From an uncultured Nitrospinaceae bacterium (GTDB taxonomy: Bacteria; Nitrospinota; Nitrospinia; Nitrospinales; VA-1): 12,799 bases of DNA. The notes under the pieces were generated by a model. The model saw only the letters and a program-made list of their open reading frames with translations, did not search any database and had not been told where the DNA came from. The translations under genes were made by a program, and so were the position numbers. Below, piece by piece: positions 1-6,548 of this stretch (position 1 is the first letter of the stretch; every line of letters begins with the position of its first letter). The stretch lies in the NCBI GenBank assembly GCA_905182935.1, contig CAJJDL010000086.1:1-12799 (forward strand), written 5' to 3'.

Positions 1-350
1 TAATTTCTTTGAACGCGCCCGTTACTGTTATTTTTATCTTTGCCTTTAAGGTTTTGGTTTGATCTCACTCTTGGCTTTCCGTTTGGCCTTGCCTCTCCGG
101 TCGCATTATTTTTTCTACTTTCGCCATCCTGGTTTCTTCTATTAACCATGGAGAGGTGGGATGTCAATGTCGTAGATGATGAGGCGGCTGAGGCCCAAAG
201 ATGCGGTGTATGCGGTCTCTTGCCCTGAGCGGTATTTCGGTTTGAAGTATTACTGTTGCGGCTTTGGTTATTTCTAGGGGAATTTGAAGTATTTCGTCTT
301 TGACTATTGCCACTGCTTGGGGGTCTCTGGTTATTTCCTGGTTTTTTCAA
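1..350 (-). CDS. N-terminal part of an Asn/Arg-rich low-complexity protein (partial, TTG start)
   Basis: The minus strand is open for 116 codons from a TTG at 350-348 to the window edge, so the C-terminus lies outside. The start is supported by AAAGGAA (358-364) with a 7-nt spacer and by its position 38 bp after the pepF stop, which suggests co-transcription with valS and pepF. The protein starts KKPGNNQRPPSSGNSQRR and is highly polar and basic: about 22 Asn and 15 Arg in 116 residues, plus Ser, Gly, Gln and Pro. No folded domain, signal peptide or membrane segment is visible. Such tracts are common as disordered RNA-binding extensions of rRNA-modifying enzymes or helicases, but nothing here identifies the catalytic part, so I give no function. 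Residues 47-69 differ in composition (Ser/Ala/Thr/Leu/His), which could be natural or a frameshift. The stop-free frame, SD and operon position make it probably real. Confidence 0.6.
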   Translation of the reverse strand, partial: MKKPGNNQRPPSSGNSQRRNTSNSPRNNQSRNSNTSNRNTAQGKRPHTPHLWASAASSSTTLTSHLSMVNRRNQDGESRKNNATGEARPNGKPRVRSNQNLKGKDKNNSNGRVQRN

Positions 351-356
351 AATGGT

Positions 357-364
357 ATTCCTTT
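357..364 (-). promoter_or_regulatory. Shine-Dalgarno site that fixes the TTG start at 350
   Basis: AAAGGAAT reads on the minus strand with its AAAGGA core about 7-8 nt before the TTG codon. No ATG or GTG lies at a suitable distance in the open frame, so this site decides the start of the low-complexity gene. Confidence 0.55.
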
Positions 365-388
365 ATTAAGTAAATAGTAGTGAGGATA

Positions 389-2197
389 TCAGGTGGTTAG
401 CGTTTCAAGTTGATCCACCAAAGTAGAAAAATTTTCCAGAGCTGCACGGACAGGTTTTGGAGAAATCATGTCTACCCCCGCACCTTTAAGAAGGTCAATC
501 GGATACTGAGAGCCACCTCCTTTTAAGAAATTTAAGTAGTCTTTTAGTTCGGTTTTGCCTCCCATTGAAACCATTTCTGCTAAAGCATAAGCGGCTGATA
601 TTCCGGTAGCGTACTTATAAACATAAAAGCTAAAATAAAAATGTGGAATTCGAAGACATTCGAGCGATAGACAATCATCAAGAATAGTTTCTTTTCCAAA
701 ATACCTTTCGAGTAGTTTTTTGTAAATTTCCTTAAAAGAATCTAAAGTCATGGGCTGACCACTTTCAGCAGTAGTATAAATTTGATGCTCAAATTCGGCG
801 AACATCGTTTGCCGATAAAGAGTTCCTCTTATGTTGTCTATTTCTCTGCAGATCAAGTAGATTTTCATGCTTTGATTGATATCTTGCGAGAGAAGATATT
901 TTGTAAGCAGAACTTCATTAAACGTAGAAGCCACTTCGGCCACGAAGATTGTATAGTCTGCATAAGGATAGGCTTGCGTTTTTCGTGAAAGAAAAGAGTG
1001 CATAGAGTGTCCCGCTTCATGCGCAAGCGTGTACATACTATTGATATTATCTTCTCTATAGTTCATCAGAATAAAAGGGTTAGAATCATAGCACCCTGAT
1101 GAATAGGCGCCACTTCTCTTGCCTTTTGATTCATAACGGTCTACCCACCTCTCTTCTAGCAGTCCTTTTTTTAGAATTTCGGTATAGTCTGACCCTAAAG
1201 GTTTTAAAGAGTCTAGAATTTTTGTAACAGAATCTTTATACCCGACGTGCCACTGAACATCTTTTACTAGAGGTACGCTTGTGTCATAAATATGAAGTTG
1301 ATCAACGTTAAGAATTTTTTTTCTTAAGGAAAAATATTTATGAAGAGGAGCTATATTTTCGTGAACAGTAGTAATGAGGTTGTCATAGACTTCAACAGGG
1401 ATATTTTCGCTAAACATAGCTTTTTCTCTGACCGAAGCATAGTTTTTTTCGCGGGCATAAAAAATATCCTTTTTAATATTACTAGCAAGAAGAGAGGCAT
1501 ATGTGTGTTGGTGATCTGCGTATGCACTGTAAAATGTTTCGAAAGATTCTTTGCGAACCCGTCTATCGTGGCTTTGCATCATACTTTGAAAATTACCTTG
1601 CGTGATCTCTGTTTTGTCTCCATTTTCGTCGGCCACGGTGCCATATTTAAGGTCTGCATTATCAAGAATATCAAAGGCATCTCGTGCAGCTCTAGAAATT
1701 TCCAATGATGACGCAATAATTTTTTCTTCTTTTTCAGATAGAGTGTGGTCTCGGTACCTTAGTATTCGTTCCAAATGTAGTTTGTGAAAATCGAGCTCTT
1801 GACTTTGCAAGAATTGATTCATCCGATCTTCAGGAATAGTCATAAGCTCGGATGAGATATAGCTACTAGCTTGAGCTACGAGTATATTCAAGTGCACTAT
1901 TTTTTCAAAATTACTTTGGTTTTGTGTGTGAGTTTTATCTTCATCATTACGAAGGTGGGCATAGGTGTAAAGTTTTTCTAATTTTCGCGAGATATCAATG
2001 TCAAATTCAAGGCATGCTTTAATTCTTTCGACTGACTGGGTCAGGGTTCCCTTAAAAGAGTTGTAACCCGAAATAGCTACTTCCAATGCATTAAAGTCTT
2101 CATGCCACAGGGAGTCTTGCAAATATAGGCCGTTAAGTTCCCATTTTGCTTCTTCAGAAATATCTTCTCGTGTTGAGGGCTTTATTGTAGCTTCCAT
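389..2197 (-). CDS. pepF: Oligoendopeptidase F, M3B zinc metallopeptidase
   Basis: A 602-residue cytosolic zinc peptidase that, by family, cleaves short oligopeptides and so helps recycle peptides from protein turnover or uptake. The M3 zinc motif HEAGHSMHSF is at residues 393-402 (ligands H393 and H397, catalytic E394), and the third ligand is likely E421 in FVAEVASTFNE. The conserved C-terminal substrate-binding stretch RIPHFYFSFYVYKYATG is at 516-532, with YxxxY/H residues typical of the family. Residues 1 to about 200 form the helical N-terminal lobe. Length matches PepF (about 600 residues) and no signal peptide is seen. The ATG at 2197 has only a weak upstream site. It lies 50 bp downstream of valS on the same strand and 38 bp upstream of the next gene, so it is probably in one operon. 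The peptide-type ABC permeases elsewhere in the window could supply substrates, but that link is inference. Confidence 0.95.
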   Translation of the reverse strand: MEATIKPSTREDISEEAKWELNGLYLQDSLWHEDFNALEVAISGYNSFKGTLTQSVERIKACLEFDIDISRKLEKLYTYAHLRNDEDKTHTQNQSNFEKIVHLNILVAQASSYISSELMTIPEDRMNQFLQSQELDFHKLHLERILRYRDHTLSEKEEKIIASSLEISRAARDAFDILDNADLKYGTVADENGDKTEITQGNFQSMMQSHDRRVRKESFETFYSAYADHQHTYASLLASNIKKDIFYAREKNYASVREKAMFSENIPVEVYDNLITTVHENIAPLHKYFSLRKKILNVDQLHIYDTSVPLVKDVQWHVGYKDSVTKILDSLKPLGSDYTEILKKGLLEERWVDRYESKGKRSGAYSSGCYDSNPFILMNYREDNINSMYTLAHEAGHSMHSFLSRKTQAYPYADYTIFVAEVASTFNEVLLTKYLLSQDINQSMKIYLICREIDNIRGTLYRQTMFAEFEHQIYTTAESGQPMTLDSFKEIYKKLLERYFGKETILDDCLSLECLRIPHFYFSFYVYKYATGISAAYALAEMVSMGGKTELKDYLNFLKGGGSQYPIDLLKGAGVDMISPKPVRAALENFSTLVDQLETLTT

Positions 2198-2247
2198 AAA
2201 AACTTTAAATAGTACCTTAAGTTATTGCCTTATTTTTCTGCACTTCA

Positions 2248-4896
2248 TTATGAAAGTGCAAGGTCAATAGTATCTAGGTGGATAATCAGCCGAGCTTGCT
2301 TTTCAGAGAGAACTTGTTTTCTCTGACTGTCTTTCTCGATAACCTCTGGAGGTGCCTTATCGATGAATTTCTTATTGGAGAGTTTCTCTGTTAAAACTAT
2401 GATATCTTTTGCAACTTTTTTCAACTCTTTTTCGACACGTTTTTTTTCTTCGGTGAAATTCATTTTTCCATCAAGAGAAACAAAGATGTCCATTTTGTCA
2501 CAAACAGACGAGGTGGATAACCGTGGTTTTTGCACCTTAGGGCCATATTCAATAAGAGTTGCCCTAGATAAACTATTGATATACATAGAGTTATCTTTAA
2601 TTATTGCGGTCTGTTGATCATGCTCAGTTCTAACGAGAACGTCGAGATTTAGACCAGGGTTTAAGTTCATCTCACCGCGAATATTCCGCACACAGGTGAT
2701 GATATTTATGACAGTAGAAAATGATTTTTCCACTACTAGGTCTAAATTCTTTTCTTTGTACTGCGGGAAAGAGGTCTCCATAATACTTCCATTTGTATAA
2801 GGAAGTTTACTACGTATTTCTTCCGTGATAAATGGCATAAATGGATGAAGTAGCCGTAGGCTAGTTTCTAAAACATAGACGAGAATATTTTGGGTCCCTT
2901 CTTTATCATTCTCACCATACAAATGTGGTTTTGATAATTCTATAAACCAATCGCAATACTCATTCCATATGAATTTATATATTGAAGCAGCAGCGTCATT
3001 AAATTTAAATTCCTCAAGTGCTTGGTTAACTTCGCGAGATGCTTCATTTAGGCGGCTTAGAATCCAACGGTGTGCTGCGGGGCGCTCCGTATTCTGGTTT
3101 AGCTCACAGGTACCTTTATAGTCTTCCAAATTCATTAATACAAAACGAGAGGCATTCCAAAGTTTGTTGCAAAAATTTCGATAACCTTCGATACGCTCTT
3201 CTGCTAACTTTATGTCTCGGCCTTGAGCGGCAAATGCTGCTAATGTAAAGCGCAGAGCATCGGTACCATACTTATCCATCATAACCAATGGGTCAATTAC
3301 ATTACCTTTTGTTTTGCTCATTTTTTGACCTTCGGTGTCACGAATTAGAGCGTGGATGTAGACATCACGAAAAGGGGGATTACCCGTAAACTTGATTCCC
3401 ATCATGATCATTCTTGCTACCCAGAAAAACAAAATGTCAAACCCTGTGCAAAGAACGGCGGTAGGGTAAAATTTTTTTAAGGTTTGAGTTTTTTCAGGCC
3501 AGCCTAATGTCGAAAAAGGCCACAATGCAGAACTGAACCAAGTATCAAGAACATCAGTTTCCTGAGTTAGAGCATCGCTTTTGCAATGGGAGCACGTTTT
3601 AGGAGTTTCCCTGGCAACTGTTATTTTTTCACAGTCTTTGCAATTCCATGCAGGAATTTGATGCCCCCACCAGATTTGCCTTGAAATACACCAGTCGCGG
3701 ATATTTTCCATCCAGTCAAAATAGGTGTTTTCCCAAAATTTTGGGACGATACGGATAGAACCATTTTTTACAGCTTCGATTGCCGGTTTCGCGAGAGACT
3801 TAGTTTTGACAAACCACTGCGTGGATAGATAGGGTTCCACCACTGTTTGACAACGGTAACAATGACCTACTGAATGCATATGGCTTTCGATATTTGCCAG
3901 TAGGTTTTGCTCCTTTAAATCTTCGACTAATTTTTTTCGGCAAATAAAACGATCTAGCCCTATATAGCCAGCTCCTGCTTTTTCATTCATCGAACCATCA
4001 GGGCGCATTATATTGATTAAATCAAGGTTATGACGTCGTCCAAGTTCAAAATCATTAGGGTCATGAGCAGGAGTTACTTTCAATGCTCCCGATCCAAAAG
4101 AGGAATCAACATAATCATCTCCAATGAGAGGCAATTCACGTCCTAAGATTGGGAGAATGAGAGTTTTTCCGATCATATTTTTGTAGCGCTCATCTTTTGG
4201 ATTCACTGCAACAGCTGTATCACCGAGCAAAGTTTCTGGGCGGGTTGTCGCTATAATCAAAGAATTTTGATGGTTTTTGAATTGATACTTAATATTGTAA
4301 AGATACCCTTGGATTTCTTTGTGCTCGACTTCTAAATCTGATAAGGCTGTCTGGCACCTAGGACACCAGTTTGTAATATAGTCACCCTTATAGATTAACC
4401 CTTCTTCGTAAAGAGTAACAAAAACCTCTCTAACTGCTTTAGAAAGGCCTTCATCCATAGTAAATCGATCTCTTTCCCAGTCTAGAGAACTTCCAAGTTT
4501 ACTTAGCTGGTGATTAATAGTACCGCCAGATTCATGCCGCCACTTCCATACACGTTTAATAAACTCTTCGCGTCCAATATCTTGTCGTTTGATTCCTTTC
4601 GCATGTAACTGGCGCTCAACAACATTTTGAGTAGCGATGCCAGCATGGTCTGTCCCAGGCTGCCATAAGACGGCAAATCCTAACATGCGCTTCCAACGGG
4701 CTAGGATATCCTGAAGTGTATTATTAAATGCGTGTCCGATATGTAATGATCCGGTAACATTTGGAGGGGGGATAACAATTGAAAATGGTGTTTTTTTTGA
4801 AGTTTCATCGCCGTGAAATAATCGATTTTTCCCCCAATATTTTCCCCAACGTTCCTCAACTTCCTTGGGACTGTATATTTTTTCTAATTGGTCCAT
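2248..4896 (-). CDS. valS: Valyl-tRNA synthetase
   Basis: This class I aminoacyl-tRNA synthetase charges tRNA-Val with valine in the cytosol and edits mischarged threonine. Numbered from the ATG at 4896 (882 residues): PPPNVTGSLHIGH at 43-55 holds the HIGH signature, GTDHAGIATQ is at 81-90, the CP1 editing domain runs from about 190 to 345 (ATTRPETLLGDT at 216-227), and the KMSKS loop is KMSKT at 525-529. Cys pairs at 178/181, 346/349, 419/422 and 435/438 look like zinc knuckles. The anticodon-binding domain is about 605-760 and a basic coiled-coil arm closes the protein at 814-882. An in-frame ATG at 4947 would add 17 hydrophobic, non-family residues and lies upstream of the predicted transcription start, so I prefer 4896, where MDQLEKIYSPKEVEERW begins as in the family. 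The SD before it is weak. Length is normal and all motifs are intact. Confidence 0.97.
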   Translation of the reverse strand: MDQLEKIYSPKEVEERWGKYWGKNRLFHGDETSKKTPFSIVIPPPNVTGSLHIGHAFNNTLQDILARWKRMLGFAVLWQPGTDHAGIATQNVVERQLHAKGIKRQDIGREEFIKRVWKWRHESGGTINHQLSKLGSSLDWERDRFTMDEGLSKAVREVFVTLYEEGLIYKGDYITNWCPRCQTALSDLEVEHKEIQGYLYNIKYQFKNHQNSLIIATTRPETLLGDTAVAVNPKDERYKNMIGKTLILPILGRELPLIGDDYVDSSFGSGALKVTPAHDPNDFELGRRHNLDLINIMRPDGSMNEKAGAGYIGLDRFICRKKLVEDLKEQNLLANIESHMHSVGHCYRCQTVVEPYLSTQWFVKTKSLAKPAIEAVKNGSIRIVPKFWENTYFDWMENIRDWCISRQIWWGHQIPAWNCKDCEKITVARETPKTCSHCKSDALTQETDVLDTWFSSALWPFSTLGWPEKTQTLKKFYPTAVLCTGFDILFFWVARMIMMGIKFTGNPPFRDVYIHALIRDTEGQKMSKTKGNVIDPLVMMDKYGTDALRFTLAAFAAQGRDIKLAEERIEGYRNFCNKLWNASRFVLMNLEDYKGTCELNQNTERPAAHRWILSRLNEASREVNQALEEFKFNDAAASIYKFIWNEYCDWFIELSKPHLYGENDKEGTQNILVYVLETSLRLLHPFMPFITEEIRSKLPYTNGSIMETSFPQYKEKNLDLVVEKSFSTVINIITCVRNIRGEMNLNPGLNLDVLVRTEHDQQTAIIKDNSMYINSLSRATLIEYGPKVQKPRLSTSSVCDKMDIFVSLDGKMNFTEEKKRVEKELKKVAKDIIVLTEKLSNKKFIDKAPPEVIEKDSQRKQVLSEKQARLIIHLDTIDLALS

Positions 4897-4938
4897 AGTT
4901 TGTTTTTTTAAGTTGATTCTTAAGACAAAAAAATAGCA

Positions 4939-4967
4939 ACTATACACATAAAAAATTACTCTGTAGA
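4939..4967 (-). promoter_or_regulatory. Candidate sigma-70 promoter for valS
   Basis: On the minus strand TCTACA (4962-4967) is separated by 17 nt from TATAGT (4939-4944). Each matches the consensus hexamer at four or five of six positions. Transcription would start near 4932, giving a leader of about 36 nt before the ATG at 4896 and excluding the ATG at 4947. The leader is far too short for a T-box. Confidence 0.45.
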
Positions 4968-4980
4968 GATTTTGAAAATC
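4968..4980. promoter_or_regulatory. 13-nt palindrome just upstream of the valS -35 box
   Basis: GATTTTGAAAATC has perfect 6-nt arms (GATTTT/AAAATC) around one base and abuts the predicted -35 hexamer. Its position suits an operator, but AT-rich palindromes of this size arise by chance. Confidence 0.2.
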
Positions 4981-4991
4981 AAAAAAGGTAG

Positions 4992-5006
4992 TTCTTTTTT
5001 AAAGAA
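4992..5006 (-). terminator. Weak A/T hairpin after the receiver gene
   Basis: TTCTTT/AAAGAA arms enclose a 3-nt loop, and on the minus strand a run of six T follows after 6 nt. The stem has almost no G/C, so termination would be weak; read-through into valS is likely. Confidence 0.2.
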
Positions 5007-5032
5007 TGGGCTAGAGGAACGATTGGCATCTC

Positions 5033-6205
5033 TTATAGTTTTTTTATTTTTTCAATTTCTTCTATAATAATTTCTCTAGCTATTTTTGGGGTGATCTCTC
5101 GCACTACCTCTCTTATAGACTGCTTAATACTTTTTCCAAGTTTAGAGATTTCTTTTTCAATAGATGTATTAATCATATCCTCTAAACTATCATGTTTGGT
5201 TTGTTCTTTCTCTAGCTGACCATCATCAGCATAGGAAGAACAGTTGGTACTGTTTGATTCACGTGATACTTCTGCAAGGTAAGAAAGGCTTTCCTTGATT
5301 AAGTCAGGTCCAACTAAGCCTCCCCGCCCTCCCAACTTAGATGGTGTCATTTCCCCTAGTAGATCTTCTGGCTCGGGGGTAATATTATCCAAACTTAAGT
5401 GTTCATTTGTTGGTTTTAATTCGACATTAGAAAGATTTTTAAGTTTTCCTTGAGAGGCGAAGTTTGCTATTTCCTGAAAAGCTATATCCAGCTCATCTCC
5501 AATTTCATCTTCCTGCGTGGGGGGCGCTTCCGCGCTTAATTCATCAGCAAAACTCGTGGTAGAATCAGATGATTCTTTAAAAGACTCGATATCATCGATC
5601 ATCACATCGAGTATATCTTCTTCGGTTTGTGTTGCTACTACTGTCTCCAGCTGTATTTCGTTTACTGATGCCAAAGGAATAGGTTCTTCTAAGTCTGAGT
5701 TGAAAGGCTCAACGGCCAAGTCATCTTCGGCGATCAAGCTTTCTGCAGAAAGTTCAATAGTTGCTTCAGTGGGTTTAATAGTTTTATCGAGATTCATTGC
5801 AGTCAGTTCGATCGTTTTTTTAGCTTGATCAGGGGTAATAGCTGAAATTAAGTCAGTAACTTTTTTTATAATATCTTGCGACTTAAAAGGCTTAGAAATG
5901 TAATCATCAGCGCCAGAACGATCAAATAAATTTTCATTAAAGTCTTCAAGGTCACTAGCAAGAAGAAGTACTTTTATGGAATGAAACTTTGGGTCGTTTT
6001 TAATTATTTTTGATAATTCAAACCCTGACAGTTCAGCCATATTTACATCTGCCAGGACGATATTTGGGTTGAAAATTTTTATTCGATCAAGCGCATCTTT
6101 TCCATTACTGATCCCCTCTACTAGAGAATCTTCATTTTCAAAGGCCATAGCCACGATTTTTTGAATAGTTATGCTTTCGTCAGCGACTAGAATTTTTTTG
6201 GTCAT
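5033..6205 (-). CDS. Response-regulator receiver protein with acidic linker and conserved C-terminal helix
   Basis: A 390-residue protein with a CheY-like receiver at residues 1-122: acidic pair D9/E10, phospho-acceptor D53 (VLADVNM), S84 in the switch position and K105 (SKPF). All catalytic residues are present, so phosphorylation is expected. Residues 125-340 are a low-complexity, acidic Asp/Glu/Ser linker with no recognisable domain; TIELTA (131-136) and TIELSA (149-154) form a short internal repeat. Residues 345-390 are a charged amphipathic helix (IREVVREITPKIAREIIIEE at 364-383) resembling the C-terminal helix of delta-proteobacterial receiver proteins and of PopZ/DUF2497 proteins, which serve in protein contacts. 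There is no DNA-binding, GGDEF or kinase output domain, so it probably acts through protein interaction. The start is supported by AAAGGA with a 9-nt spacer. No partner histidine kinase is in the window. It precedes valS by 136 bp. Confidence 0.85.
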   Translation of the reverse strand: MTKKILVADESITIQKIVAMAFENEDSLVEGISNGKDALDRIKIFNPNIVLADVNMAELSGFELSKIIKNDPKFHSIKVLLLASDLEDFNENLFDRSGADDYISKPFKSQDIIKKVTDLISAITPDQAKKTIELTAMNLDKTIKPTEATIELSAESLIAEDDLAVEPFNSDLEEPIPLASVNEIQLETVVATQTEEDILDVMIDDIESFKESSDSTTSFADELSAEAPPTQEDEIGDELDIAFQEIANFASQGKLKNLSNVELKPTNEHLSLDNITPEPEDLLGEMTPSKLGGRGGLVGPDLIKESLSYLAEVSRESNSTNCSSYADDGQLEKEQTKHDSLEDMINTSIEKEISKLGKSIKQSIREVVREITPKIAREIIIEEIEKIKKL

Positions 6206-6214
6206 TAGATGCCA

Positions 6215-6220
6215 TCCTTT
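6215..6220 (-). promoter_or_regulatory. Strong Shine-Dalgarno of the receiver gene
   Basis: AAAGGA on the minus strand, 9 nt before the ATG at 6205. It is one of only two clear SD sites in the window. Confidence 0.65.
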
Positions 6221-6315
6221 AAGCAGTCTTTTAGAATGATAAACATACTTTGTATTTGGTTGACCAACTTTTGGAATTCGAGGAGCGGAAGGGTGTTATT
6301 TAATTTACATACTGA

Positions 6316-6345
6316 ATTATATCATAGTTCTAAAAAACAAATCAA
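6316..6345 (-). promoter_or_regulatory. Candidate sigma-70 promoter for the receiver gene
   Basis: On the minus strand TTGATT (6340-6345) and a perfect TATAAT (6316-6321) are 18 nt apart. The start would fall near 6309, leaving a leader of about 100 nt. That leader contains a TTGG/CCAA-rich segment (6256-6274) that could form a small hairpin. Confidence 0.45.
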
Positions 6346-6485
6346 ATAATGGAGCATGAGTTTTTTTTGGCCTTTTAAAGTTAGGTGATTAACTAGAAAT
6401 AATTCCATGGTTACTTGATTTAGCACTTAATCGGTCTTTTCTAGGCTCCTAATTGGATAAATGATACGATATATTTGGGATTTTT

Positions 6486-6500
6486 TTGATTTTCAATCAA
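6486..6500. promoter_or_regulatory. Inverted repeat upstream of the PHP-like gene
   Basis: TTGATT and AATCAA arms are separated by TTC. It sits just before a TAGAAT box and so could be an operator. It also overlaps a possible TTG start at 6486, and coding there would be less likely if it is regulatory. It is short and AT-rich. Confidence 0.2.
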
Positions 6501-6548
6501 GTACTTAGAATAATCAAATATAAAAAATTTATGGTAAACCATCCATTA

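Larger units (their letters stand above)
6206..6548. other. Divergent intergenic region between the receiver gene and the PHP-like gene
   Basis: This is the longest non-coding stretch. It holds the minus-strand promoter and SD of the receiver gene, a TTGATT-TTC-AATCAA inverted repeat (6486-6500), and a possible 18-codon plus-strand ORF (6293-6349). For the plus-strand gene I see only a partial promoter: TAGAAT at 6506-6511 without a well-spaced -35. No RNA gene or riboswitch fold is recognisable. Confidence 0.5.

Noticed and set aside
40..228. 62-codon plus-strand ORF with hydrophobic residues
   Set aside because: It is the complement of the Asn/Arg-rich minus-strand gene, which has a better start and operon context; the hydrophobicity follows from reading basic polar codons backwards.
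1340..1708. 122-codon plus-strand ORF inside pepF
   Set aside because: Lies antisense to the conserved M3 peptidase and shows no recognisable domain or SD.
4897..4947. Upstream ATG start for valS adding 17 residues
   Set aside because: The extension does not resemble the family N-terminus and lies upstream of the predicted transcription start near 4932.
4897..5032. T-box or other riboswitch before valS
   Set aside because: The leader from the predicted start is only about 36 nt, and no T-box motif or specifier hairpin is seen in the 136-bp gap.
5517..5828. Ser-rich 103-codon plus-strand ORF
   Set aside because: Antisense shadow of the acidic linker of the receiver protein; Asp/Glu codons read backwards give Ser/Ile-rich strings.
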